Below the pieces are notes generated by a model. It ran no database searches and was not told the DNA's origin. It saw nothing but the letters and a program-made list of their open reading frames with translations. A stretch of 64,000 nt of DNA. It comes from Rhizobium leguminosarum. Lineage in GTDB: Bacteria > Pseudomonadota > Alphaproteobacteria > Rhizobiales > Rhizobiaceae. The position numbers were made by a program, and so were the translations under genes. Shown one piece after another: positions 8,065 through 16,083 of the stretch (the stretch's first letter is position 1; each line of letters opens with the position of its first letter). The stretch covers positions 310,001 through 374,000 of the forward strand of contig NZ_CP025012.1 in assembly GCF_002953715.1 (NCBI RefSeq). The letters are read 5' to 3'.

Positions 8065-9621
8065 TCAGCGATTTTCCTGCAGCAGCCATTTCTGGATGAT
8101 CGGAATGTCGGCATCGCCGAGATCGTGGCCGCCGGGGATGACGTCGGAATCGACGGTGGCACCTGAACTCTTCAGCCTCTCCTCCAACTCGCTCGCATAT
8201 TTGCCGTAGGCATCCGTCTTGCCGCTGATGACGAGCAGGTCCGTGCCTTTCAGATCGGCATGCGGATAGTCGCTGAGCACAGGCATGGAGCGCAGTAGCA
8301 CGGCCTTGTGAACCAGGTTCGGGTGCAGGTAGAGCAGCGAGTTCAAAAGGTTGGCGCCATTGGAATAACCGACATAGACGACCTTCTGAGGATCGAGCCC
8401 GTAGGATTTGACGGCGCCCTCGATGAAGGCCGCGAAGGCCTCCGCCTCGGTCTTGATGTCGTTCTGGTCGAAGGAGAAGGGGGTAATGCGCTTGTACCAG
8501 CGCGGAAACCCTTCCTCCGTCGCCCGGCCGCGCACGCCGAGTAGCGTCGCCCGCGGCGCCGCCTTGTTCAGGAGCGGCATCAGCGTCGTCTCGTTGCCGC
8601 CGGAGCCGTGCAGCAGCACGAAGACGCTGCCGTCGGGGTCGGGGGGCGTATAGAAGCGATGGACGAATGGCAGCTCGCGATAATTGATGCGCGGCTGACC
8701 GGGCATTGAAAATTGCGGCAGCATCACCTTCAGGTCATGGAGATTGGTGATGGCTTCGGGTGGCGCGAAGAGCTTGCCCCCGAGGGCGGCGTGCTCTTCG
8801 TCCACGGTCATGCCCGGCTTGTCGGTCGCGAGTTCCACCAGCGTGCCGCCGGGCTCGCGGGCGTAGAGCGAGCGGAAATATTTGCGGTCGTGCATGTTGG
8901 TCGGCGACGCGTCGGTCGCCTCCAGCGCCTTGCGCACCGAAAGCAGCGTCTCTTCGTCGGCGGCGCGGAAGGCGACGTGATCGACCGTGCCGGTGCCCGG
9001 CGCACCGGACCAGAAGCCCCGCGCATCGCGCACGTCGATAATGTCGCCGGACTGCGACACCAACCTGTCGATCGTGCCGCGGCTGGCCTGGAAACGGTAA
9101 CCGAAATGGCTCTCAAGGAAGCTGCGGCTTTCTGCGGGCTTCTCCGTCAGCATGGTGGCGCCGCGCACCCGCTGGACGGCATGCTCGACCGGGATTGAGG
9201 CGCCGTCCCAGGCAGCCGGCGATACCAAGTTCTTTGCGCCTGCGAGCTTGAGGATGATGTTGTCAGGGTCCTTCAGCCGCAGGACAGGCTCACCGAATTC
9301 GTCGGCCGGTCCCTCCGAGCGCACGCCGAAGCTCATGGCGCGCGTCAGCCAGTAGCCGATGCTGGCGGGGTCGATCGACAGCGATATTTCGCTGATCTGG
9401 CCATAGCCGGCCCGGCCGGGCGCGCCATCTTCCCAGGCGAGGAAGGTGAGGAGAGACCCCGGCGTCCCTGCCGCATCGCCATAAAAGAGATGAAGTTGCG
9501 TCGCGTCCTCGTAACCGGCTGTCTGCTTGACGAGCCGCATGCCGAGAAATCCCGCGTAGAAGTCCACGTTCGTCTGCACCTTTCGGGTGACGGCCGTGAC
9601 GTGATGTATGCCTGATACCAT
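8065..9621 (-). CDS. Fusion of VOC ring-cleavage dioxygenase and MhqD-like carboxylesterase
   Basis: A 518-aa two-part protein. Residues 1-300 are two vicinal-oxygen-chelate (glyoxalase-like) modules with candidate metal ligands in GIHHVTAV, TVDHVAFRA and GTLVELATD, as in MhqO/LinE/PcpA-type hydroquinone dioxygenases. Residues ~320-518 are an alpha/beta hydrolase: oxyanion motif LLHGSGGN, nucleophile serine in VGYSNGAN, an acid in SGKTDAYG and histidine in PGGHDLGD, as in MhqD-type phospholipase/carboxylesterases. In Bacillus these activities are separate MhqR-controlled proteins; here one chain carries both. The ATG at 9621 is chosen because VOC homology starts there (MVSGIHHVTA); the longer in-frame start at 9684 would add a hydrophobic stretch. 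Confidence 0.88.
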   Translation of the reverse strand: MVSGIHHVTAVTRKVQTNVDFYAGFLGMRLVKQTAGYEDATQLHLFYGDAAGTPGSLLTFLAWEDGAPGRAGYGQISEISLSIDPASIGYWLTRAMSFGVRSEGPADEFGEPVLRLKDPDNIILKLAGAKNLVSPAAWDGASIPVEHAVQRVRGATMLTEKPAESRSFLESHFGYRFQASRGTIDRLVSQSGDIIDVRDARGFWSGAPGTGTVDHVAFRAADEETLLSVRKALEATDASPTNMHDRKYFRSLYAREPGGTLVELATDKPGMTVDEEHAALGGKLFAPPEAITNLHDLKVMLPQFSMPGQPRINYRELPFVHRFYTPPDPDGSVFVLLHGSGGNETTLMPLLNKAAPRATLLGVRGRATEEGFPRWYKRITPFSFDQNDIKTEAEAFAAFIEGAVKSYGLDPQKVVYVGYSNGANLLNSLLYLHPNLVHKAVLLRSMPVLSDYPHADLKGTDLLVISGKTDAYGKYASELEERLKSSGATVDSDVIPGGHDLGDADIPIIQKWLLQENR

Positions 9622-9705
9622 CGAAAGCAGTCCTGATTGAAGCGGCGTCGTCAGGAGCGCGAGTATGAGAGCTGCGAAGGTCATACCGTTGCCAATGACG
9701 CTCGC

Positions 9706-11301
9706 TTAGTTTTGTTCCGCACAAAGCGCAAGCGAATCGCCGCGCTGCAACAACTCCAAATGTTCGACATCTTCGAGCGCCTCTTCCAGTTGCTGCAGGG
9801 TCGGCGGCTTGACCATATAGGCGCGCGCGCCGAGATTTCTGGCCCGCCGCATGTCGCTCTCGTCGCTTGACGTACTGAGAATGCAGACGGGAATTTGCTT
9901 GAGGCGGACGTCGGCTGAAAGCGCATGCAGCACCTCGAAGCCGTCCATGATCGGCATGTTGATGTCGAGCAGCATCAGGTCGATCTGCGGCACATCGGCG
10001 ATGCCGGCGCGTTCTTCGAGCAGCCGCATCGCCTCACGTCCGTTGGTGGCGACATGCAGGTTGAAATTCACCTTCTCCCGCCGCATCAGCTTGATCTTCA
10101 GAATCTGGATGTCGGCCGGGCTGTCTTCCACCAGCAGCACTTCGGCGAGCCTGCCCGAACCTTCGCCTGGCTGCTCCGCCGGCCTGGCGCTGTGCGGGCT
10201 GGCCGATGCGGCAGGCGGCGTGGACCTCGCCTCGGCGAGCGGCACTTCGAGAATGAAGGTGGCGCCCGGCCCATTTTCTGCCTCGCACCAGATCGAGCCG
10301 CCATGCATCTGTGCGATGCGGCGGCAGATGGCAAGGCCGAGCCCGGTGCCTTCGATGCCGCGGCCGACGAGGCGCTTGAACGGCTGGAAGATCAGCTCGC
10401 GATGTTCTGGATCGATGCCGGGCCCGTTGTCACGCACGGTGAGGCGGCAGATATCGCCCTGTGCTTCGCCGGTGATGCTGATCTCCGGAACCTTCTGCTC
10501 GCAATAGCGGATGGCATTCGACACCAGGTTTTGCAGGAGTTGGGTCAGCAGCGTTGCATCGCCCATGACCTCCGGCAGCGCCCCGCGGATGATGACGGCT
10601 CCGCGGCTTTCGGTCTGCTGACGCAGATTGTCTTCCACCTGGTCGAGCACATCAGATAGCGAGACCGGCCTGAGCTCCAGCCCGCCGTAGGCCTCGAGCT
10701 TGGTGAAACCCGAGACCTTGACGATCAGGTCTTCCATATGGTCGGCGGCGCTGAGCACGTAATCGAGCAATTCCCGGTCTTCGGTCGGAAGCGCGGCAGA
10801 ACCGTGCAGGATGCGGCTGAAGGATTTGATCGTCCGGAGCGGCTCCTTCAGATCATGGGCCATCGCGCGGGTGAAGATCTCAAGCGATTGTCGCTTCTGC
10901 TCCAGCTTGGCTTCCAGCATGCCGTGCATGATGGCGTTCTGGATGCAGCGATGCAGTGTTTCAGGCGAAAGCGAATCCTTTGTCAGATAGTCGCGGGCCC
11001 CGCTCTTCATTACTTCGACGGCCACGGTTTCGTTGCCCTGGCCGGTCAGCATGATGACGTTGGCGGCGGGGTCATCCTCGAGGATATCGGCAAGAACGCC
11101 GAGCCCGTCGCGCCCCGGCAGCGAATAGTCGAGCAGGATGCAGTCCGGCCGTTTCCGGCCGTTCAGTGCAAGGCCCTCTTCGCCCGTCTCCGCCTCGACG
11201 ACGGTATAGGCGGTGCTGGAAACGCGGCCCAATATGCGGCGATAGACCTCGCGATCGTCGATGTTGTCGTCGATGATGAGAATGGAGCAGTGTTCCGCCA
11301 A
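9706..11301 (-). CDS. Hybrid histidine kinase, receiver - kinase - receiver
   Basis: A 531-aa soluble protein with three signalling parts and no membrane segment or PAS/GAF sensor. Residues 1-125 are a receiver (acidic pair at 11-12, phospho-acceptor D58 in CILLDYS). Next comes a HisKA helix with H149 in RAMAHDLKEPLRTI, then an ATPase domain with the N box LVSNAIRYC and G box TGLGLAICRR. The last ~145 residues are a second receiver (EVLLVEDSPADIQ, LMLLDINMP). Input must come through phosphorylation of the N-terminal receiver or a partner protein. The gene follows the receiver gene at 11306 with a 4-bp gap, so it belongs to the operon starting at 13856. Confidence 0.92.
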   Translation of the reverse strand: MAEHCSILIIDDNIDDREVYRRILGRVSSTAYTVVEAETGEEGLALNGRKRPDCILLDYSLPGRDGLGVLADILEDDPAANVIMLTGQGNETVAVEVMKSGARDYLTKDSLSPETLHRCIQNAIMHGMLEAKLEQKRQSLEIFTRAMAHDLKEPLRTIKSFSRILHGSAALPTEDRELLDYVLSAADHMEDLIVKVSGFTKLEAYGGLELRPVSLSDVLDQVEDNLRQQTESRGAVIIRGALPEVMGDATLLTQLLQNLVSNAIRYCEQKVPEISITGEAQGDICRLTVRDNGPGIDPEHRELIFQPFKRLVGRGIEGTGLGLAICRRIAQMHGGSIWCEAENGPGATFILEVPLAEARSTPPAASASPHSARPAEQPGEGSGRLAEVLLVEDSPADIQILKIKLMRREKVNFNLHVATNGREAMRLLEERAGIADVPQIDLMLLDINMPIMDGFEVLHALSADVRLKQIPVCILSTSSDESDMRRARNLGARAYMVKPPTLQQLEEALEDVEHLELLQRGDSLALCAEQN

Positions 11302-11305
11302 TCTG

Positions 11306-11731
11306 TCAGTCCTCGAGCGGCAGGATCGCGATTTCGAACCAGTATTCCTTCAGCCGCTGGATCGCAGCGAAGAGCCCGTCGAGATCGACCGGCTTCTGCA
11401 CATAGGTATTGGCGCCGAGCGCATAGCAGCCTTCAATGTCACGTTCGTCGTCGGAGGTCGTGAGGATCACCACCGGGATCTTGCGCCAGCCGGCATTCGA
11501 CTTGATCGCCTCTAGCGTCTTGCGGCCGTCAAGGCCCGGCATGTTGAGATCGAGCAGGATCAGTCCCGGTTTCGGCACCATCGAGGCGAGCATGTCGAGT
11601 GCTTCCTGACCGGAGGCCGCCCAGCGGATCGAGTTGCGCAGGTTGGTGCGTTTGAAGGCGCGCATCGTCGCTTCGAAATCGTCTTCGCTGTCCTCGACGA
11701 TCAGGATCGGTTGCGTGTCACGCTGCTGCAT
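11306..11731 (-). CDS. Single-domain response regulator (Rcp1-like)
   Basis: A 141-aa stand-alone receiver. It has the acidic pair in LIVEDSEDD, the phospho-acceptor aspartate in LILLDLNMPGLDG, the threonine pair in VILTTSDDE and the lysine in TYVQKPVD. The small insert after the aspartate loop and the SEDDFEATMRAF helix resemble the Rcp1 group of regulators that partner phytochrome-like kinases. The ATG at 11731 lies 14 bp inside the end of the upstream kinase gene, which suggests translational coupling. Together with the flanking kinases it could form a phosphorelay; there is no output domain. Confidence 0.9.
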   Translation of the reverse strand: MQQRDTQPILIVEDSEDDFEATMRAFKRTNLRNSIRWAASGQEALDMLASMVPKPGLILLDLNMPGLDGRKTLEAIKSNAGWRKIPVVILTTSDDERDIEGCYALGANTYVQKPVDLDGLFAAIQRLKEYWFEIAILPLED

Positions 11732-13856
11732 TTTGCCCCTCGCGCTTTTTTCCCAGGGTGAAATAGAATGTTGTGCCGGTGCCGACCTCGGATTCCAGCC
11801 AGATATCGCCATTGTGCCGCGCGATGATCTTGCGGACGAAGGTAAGGCCTGCTCCGGTCCCGTCGTCGGAATCCTGCGACTTTTCCAGCCGCTTGAAAAT
11901 GCGGAAAATATCCTCGTGGAATTCCTGCGGAATGCCCTTGCCGTTATCCTTAACGAAAAACACGTTGCGGGCAACCGTGCCGTCCTTGCCGACGAACCGA
12001 TCGAGGTAACCGATCGAGACGAGCGGCGCCGGCTTGTCGGTGTATTTGATCGCATTGGTAATGAGATTGCGGAACACTTCGGTCAGCCGCGGCGCGTCGC
12101 AGACCACCTCCGGCAGCCGGCCGTCGATGATGACCTTGGCGTGCCGCTCCTCCAGCAACAGCTCCATCGTCGCGACGACATCCTTGACGATCAGGCCGAT
12201 ATCGGTGCGTTTGACCGCCAGCTGCTGGCGCCCGAGGCGGGAGAAATAAAGAAGGTCGTTGACCAGTTTCTCCATGCGCTGGCTGAGACGCACGAGCCGG
12301 TTCAGCCGGCGCACGCCGTCTTCGTCGAGCTTGTCTTCATAGTCCTCCAGGAGAAAGCGGGAGTGGTTGTGCAGGCCGCGCAGCGGCTCCTTGAGATCAT
12401 GCGAGGCGATATAGGCGAATTCATCGAGGTCGTGGTTGCTGCGCTCGAGCTCGGCCGTATAGGCCTCGAGCTGGGAAAGCGTCGTTTTCATCCGTTCTTC
12501 CTGCCGGACGCGCTCGCTGATGTCGCGCACGATACCGACGAAGGTCTTTGTATGGCCGGTGACGACGGCGCTGATGGAAAGATCGATCGGAAAGACGATG
12601 CCGTTCTTGCGTCGTCCGGAGACCATGCGCGTCGTGCCGATGATGCGCTCCTCGCCGGTCTGCCGGTAATGGGCGAGATAGCCGTCGTGCTCGGAATGGT
12701 AGGGTTCGGGCATCAGCATCTTGATGTTCCGGCCGATCGTCTCCTGCGGGGAGTAACCGAACATGCTTTCAGCCGCCGGATTGAAATTCTTGATCGTTCC
12801 ACGCTCGTCGATGACGACGACGGCATCAGGGGTGCCACGCACCAGCGCGCCGAAGCGGACGCGCTCGCTTTCCAGGTGATGGGTGTTGCGCATGAAATAG
12901 TAGACGAGGAGCGCGATCAGCCAGAGCGTGGCAGCTGTAATAGTGCGGTTGGCGATCTCCTGCCAGAACGCCGCCTCATTGTGCCTGACGGCGAAAAAGC
13001 CGAGCATCAACAGCACGGTGCAGGCAAAGGCGAAGAAAAGCGGCGCATTTCTGTTGCCGAACCAGAGGGCCGTTAGCACCAGCGGCACATAGAGAATGCC
13101 GTTGGCGACGCCCAGCGGCGTATAGAGATCGACGAGAAGGCCGGTGAAACAGACCGCAGCCGGGATCCAGAGCGGGATCTGCGCCCGGTTTGCCGGCTGC
13201 ATCCACCAGGAGCGGGCGAGAAGCCCCGAGCCGAAGATCACAATGCCGATCGCCGTATGCAGCGCCATCGCCGCATAGGGACCCCAGCGGTAACCCTGTT
13301 CGGCATCGGTGACATAGCCGGCCAGCGCGATCATGCCGAGCGTGATAACGACATAGCTCGTCAGTTCCTGCACCACCTGACTTTTCTTCTCCACGTGGAG
13401 CGAGAGCAGCAGCGAAAGATTGGCGATCAGGAAGACCAACGCCGTGTTCGGCCCCATGCCACCGCCGATCTTGGCGATGAAATCGGGCGGAACCAGGAAA
13501 CGCGTGATCAACACGTCGACATTGTGAAAAGTCCGCCCGATCGTGACGATTTCCACGAGCCGGGCCGCAGCGATCGCCGCCGCAAGCCCTGCCGTGATCG
13601 TTGCCGTTGCGCGAAAACGGCGGGCCGCCTGTGTCGAGGCGGCAAGCCCCGCGCCGGAAAGCACGAAGCAGAGCGCGGTGTTGAAGGCCATCGACGGAAA
13701 GCCGGGAACCAGCGAAATGACAATCTCGACCTGCAGCAGCCAGCCGGCAAGGGCAGTCACGCCGAGAAGGAACATCAGGCAGCCGACCGCAATCGCAAAG
13801 GCACGGTAGTGCCGCCTTGGCTGATCCTGCAGGTCCACGTTGCCCTGATCCTGCAC
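11718..13856 (-). CDS. Membrane sensor histidine kinase with PAS domain
   Basis: A kinase of 712 aa from the GTG at 13856. Residues ~15-330 hold about eight to ten hydrophobic segments (for example GCLMFLLGVTALAGWLLQV), an integral membrane sensor of unknown ligand. A PAS domain follows (DAVVVIDERGTIKNFNPAAE), then a coiled segment, HisKA with SHDLKEPLRGL and an ATPase domain with DNGKGIP and GTGAGLTFVR. The GTG is preferred because AAGGAGG lies eight bases upstream, a near-perfect ribosome site; longer in-frame starts reach into the divergent promoter of the next gene. It heads a three-gene operon of two kinases and a receiver. Confidence 0.88.
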   Translation of the reverse strand: MQDQGNVDLQDQPRRHYRAFAIAVGCLMFLLGVTALAGWLLQVEIVISLVPGFPSMAFNTALCFVLSGAGLAASTQAARRFRATATITAGLAAAIAAARLVEIVTIGRTFHNVDVLITRFLVPPDFIAKIGGGMGPNTALVFLIANLSLLLSLHVEKKSQVVQELTSYVVITLGMIALAGYVTDAEQGYRWGPYAAMALHTAIGIVIFGSGLLARSWWMQPANRAQIPLWIPAAVCFTGLLVDLYTPLGVANGILYVPLVLTALWFGNRNAPLFFAFACTVLLMLGFFAVRHNEAAFWQEIANRTITAATLWLIALLVYYFMRNTHHLESERVRFGALVRGTPDAVVVIDERGTIKNFNPAAESMFGYSPQETIGRNIKMLMPEPYHSEHDGYLAHYRQTGEERIIGTTRMVSGRRKNGIVFPIDLSISAVVTGHTKTFVGIVRDISERVRQEERMKTTLSQLEAYTAELERSNHDLDEFAYIASHDLKEPLRGLHNHSRFLLEDYEDKLDEDGVRRLNRLVRLSQRMEKLVNDLLYFSRLGRQQLAVKRTDIGLIVKDVVATMELLLEERHAKVIIDGRLPEVVCDAPRLTEVFRNLITNAIKYTDKPAPLVSIGYLDRFVGKDGTVARNVFFVKDNGKGIPQEFHEDIFRIFKRLEKSQDSDDGTGAGLTFVRKIIARHNGDIWLESEVGTGTTFYFTLGKKREGQNAAA

Positions 13857-14049
13857 CCGTGTGTCCTCCTTCGGTTCGCGCGGCCATCTTTTCCGAAATC
13901 GAGGAATACTCAATAGGCAAGGCGGGGCGGTGCCACGCTTTTTGCGAAATGATCGGCGATAAGGTATATCGAATTTCAGTGGAACCGCGATATGGTGATG
14001 TCGAAGGACAGCGAGGTTCATTCGCACAATATCCAAATTACGGTGTTAG

Positions 14050-14427
14050 ATGACCACCCTATTTTATGTCGACGACAGCAAGGATGACCTCTTCTATCTC
14101 GACTATATCTGCCGAAAGCAGCAGATCGACGTCGATCTATTCTGTTTCTCCACAGCCGAGATGGCGTTGGGGGCGCTGGAGACGCGCGCGGCGGAAGGCA
14201 AGACCCCACCAGACTTGCTGGTCGCCGATCTCTACATGCCACTCGATAGCGGCATCGGCATGATCACTCGGTTGCGCCTGGATGATCGTTTCAAGGCGAT
14301 GCGGCTTGCTATCTGCAGCGGATCGGATGCTGCCGAGGACCGCGCGCGCTCACTCGATGCCGGCGCCGATGTCTATCTGGAAAAGCCAATTGACCTTGCC
14401 ACGATCATTCTCAATCTTGAGATGTAG
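14050..14427 (+). CDS. Single-domain response regulator
   Basis: A 125-aa receiver protein. Acidic residues are in LFYVDDSKDD, the phospho-acceptor aspartate in LLVADLYMPLDSG, a serine in the T/S position (CSGSDAAE) and the conserved lysine in VYLEKPID. It is divergent from the membrane kinase at 11718-13856 and likely shares a control region with it (13857-14049). No output domain is present, so it would act by protein contact or as a phosphate sink. Confidence 0.87.
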   Translation: MTTLFYVDDSKDDLFYLDYICRKQQIDVDLFCFSTAEMALGALETRAAEGKTPPDLLVADLYMPLDSGIGMITRLRLDDRFKAMRLAICSGSDAAEDRARSLDAGADVYLEKPIDLATIILNLEM

Positions 14428-14550
14428 AAAACGGCGAAAGCCGGGTGACCTATTCCCTCTCATTCGTCCAAGCCATATGACGAACCGCAATTGACAAGGT
14501 CGAGGACGCATCACAAGATGCAACCGGAGCGAAGAATATGGAACGCAAAA

Positions 14551-14642
14551 TAAGCGCTGAGAGAACCGATCAACCCGCGTTCGCCGCCACGAACATCAGC
14601 CAACCCCTTAGCTGAATGGGTCTATCGGCTCTCTCGCGCTTA
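14551..14642. ncRNA. Candidate structured RNA or palindromic element
   Basis: The arms 14552-14570 and 14624-14641 are complementary over 18 positions (AAGCGC and GAGAGA blocks plus CCGAT/ATCGG) with one bulged T and one mismatch. Inside, ACCC (14573-14576) pairs with GGGT (14618-14621), and two more hairpins form: GTTCG/CGAAC at 14579-14594 and TCAGC/GCTGA at 14596-14615. The result is a three-way junction of about 92 nt. It is not a tRNA, as no acceptor, anticodon or T-arm consensus fits. Strand is undecided; on the minus strand the element ends with ATTTTG, a weak terminator-like tail. Confidence 0.4.
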
Positions 14643-14778
14643 CGTCTGGCACTGCCTTCCCGCATTCATGGATGTTGAATGCAGGAAGAATACGATACCC
14701 AGGTAAGAACTACTGCCCCTCAGTAAAATCTGCCCGTGCATCACCTGTTGTTGAGATAATTGATGATTTCCGCCTTAC

Positions 14779-14804
14779 ATATCGAAAGTCCCCGTTTTCG
14801 ATAT
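14779..14804. promoter_or_regulatory. Perfect palindrome upstream of LuxR-type gene
   Basis: ATATCGAAA, eight spacer bases, then TTTCGATAT: a perfect inverted repeat with 9-bp arms, about 100 bp upstream of the LuxR-type regulator start. It is AT-rich compared with the surroundings and is not followed by a T-run, so an operator is more likely than a terminator. A second, weaker inverted repeat (ATCCC/GGGAT) at 14856-14873 sits nearer the start codon. Which protein binds is unknown. Confidence 0.4.
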
Positions 14805-14907
14805 CTCTCATCAACCGTCTCGCAATTTTTGTAGCTCTTCGCGTTTAAGACGTATATCCCAAGATTTCGGGATTAGAGGTATTGGCGGGAGGAGAGGAAG
14901 AGTGGGA

Positions 14908-15612
14908 ATGAGCAATGCCCCGGCAATTCCGTTTCATGCCGGACCGGAGCTTAGCCGGGCGATCAACCGCACCGATTTTTTCCGTCTGCTGAAGTCGGCG
15001 GCGCAGCATTACAACTTCGACAATTTCGCACTGGCCCGCATTTCAGAGGCTTCGGCCCCTTTCGGTGAACGCGATGTCGTCATCACCAATGTCGCCGAAC
15101 GGCGTGTCGGCCTTTTCGTCACGACGTTGAAGGAAGCGCTCGGGACCGTCCGGGCAAAGACCGCCCAGTTCCTGGCAACGCCGGTCCATGGCAGGAGCGT
15201 ACAGCCGGAAGTTTATCCGTCCGATCTTGTTTTCAACGAATTCCTGAGCGGCGTCTTTCTCTTCATCCCGCTGTTTACGCCGGAAGGGCGGCGATATTGC
15301 CTCGTGCTCAGCGGCGAGCGTCAGGAGCCGGATCAGAGCGAGATCGCCGACATACTTCTCGACGCCATGCGCATTTTCGACAAGCTCTACGAGGAAATCC
15401 TGACGCCGGAAATGTCCGGACGGCTGACGCAGCGCGAATCGGAAATCGTCAAATGGACGAGCGAAGGCAAGACGTCGGCTGAGATCGCCATCATTCTCGG
15501 TCTCTCCGAACATACGGTCAATTCGCACATCACCGCGGCCGCGCGCAAACTTGACGCTGTCAACCGCGTTCATATGGTGGCGATCGCCTTGAGGAATGGT
15601 TTGGTTTCGTGA
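14908..15612 (+). CDS. LuxR-family transcriptional regulator
   Basis: A 234-aa regulator. Residues 1-160 resemble an autoinducer-binding-like domain (FFRLLKSAAQHYNFDNFALA near the start), but the conserved Trp/Tyr/Asp residues of true acyl-homoserine-lactone binders are not evident. The C-terminal LuxR helix-turn-helix is clear: GRLTQRESEIVKWTSEGKTS followed by AEIAIILGLSEHTVNSHI. A GGAGGAGAGGAAG ribosome site serves either the GTG at 14902 or the ATG at 14908; the ATG is taken. It is followed 30 bp later by a receiver gene, and palindromes lie upstream. Its architecture resembles VisN/VisR elsewhere in this window. Confidence 0.87.
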   Translation: MSNAPAIPFHAGPELSRAINRTDFFRLLKSAAQHYNFDNFALARISEASAPFGERDVVITNVAERRVGLFVTTLKEALGTVRAKTAQFLATPVHGRSVQPEVYPSDLVFNEFLSGVFLFIPLFTPEGRRYCLVLSGERQEPDQSEIADILLDAMRIFDKLYEEILTPEMSGRLTQRESEIVKWTSEGKTSAEIAIILGLSEHTVNSHITAAARKLDAVNRVHMVAIALRNGLVS

Positions 15613-15642
15613 AGTTGGTTTCGGGATTGGGGAAATGAGACG

Positions 15643-16080
15643 ATGATCACCGAAACGGGCCGAAGGAACACCGTCAAAGTTCTTTTTGTCGATGACGAAT
15701 TCATCGAATTCCGTGCGCTCAAGAAGAAGATCGCCGATCTTTCCGAGCCCGCTGTCGAGGTCGAATATTCGCCATCGATCGGTGACGCGCTGGACAAGAT
15801 CCGCTTGGCGCGCTTCGATCTCATCCTGCTCGACAACCGCCTGCTGCCCAATGCAGATTTCCGCGAAACGGTGCCGGAGCTGCGCGGCATCGGTTATACC
15901 GGCCCGATCGGCGTCGTCTCGACCGATATATCGGGCGGCTATTTCCAGGAATTCCCGGATTACGGCGTCGATTTCCGTATCGGCAAGGACGAAATCGATG
16001 CGCAGGCGCTGCAGCACATCATCCGCGAATATGTGACCTATGACGTCCCGGACTTCTGGAAGGACGATTACAGCATCTAA
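15643..16080 (+). CDS. Receiver-domain protein
   Basis: A 145-aa single receiver. Acidic residues are in KVLFVDDEFIEF, the phospho-acceptor aspartate in LILLDNRLLPNADF, a threonine in VVSTDISGG and a lysine in FRIGKDEID. The segment after the phospho-acceptor (NRLLPNADFRE) departs from the usual xMPxMDG pattern, so it is a diverged receiver. It follows the LuxR-type gene by 30 bp and converges with the soluble kinase at 16084, with 3 bp between stop codons. These three genes are probably one signalling unit. Confidence 0.85.
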   Translation: MITETGRRNTVKVLFVDDEFIEFRALKKKIADLSEPAVEVEYSPSIGDALDKIRLARFDLILLDNRLLPNADFRETVPELRGIGYTGPIGVVSTDISGGYFQEFPDYGVDFRIGKDEIDAQALQHIIREYVTYDVPDFWKDDYSI

Positions 16081-16083
16081 CCA

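Larger units (their letters stand above)
14428..14901. other. Intergenic region with several inverted repeats
   Basis: 474 bp without a convincing gene. It contains a long structured inverted repeat at 14551-14642, a perfect 9-bp-arm palindrome at 14779-14804 and a smaller ATCCC/GGGAT inverted repeat at 14856-14873 close to the LuxR-type gene. A 25-codon reading frame (14538-14615) with GGAG nine bases upstream exists but overlaps the structured element, and I do not call it a gene. Confidence 0.6.

Noticed and set aside
14538..14615. 25-codon frame in the structured intergenic element
   Set aside because: Its ribosome site is moderate, and it lies in a conserved-looking RNA or DNA fold, so coding cannot be separated from the structure.
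14551..14642. tRNA-like cloverleaf
   Set aside because: The structure has a long outer stem and no acceptor, anticodon or T-loop consensus, so it is not a tRNA.
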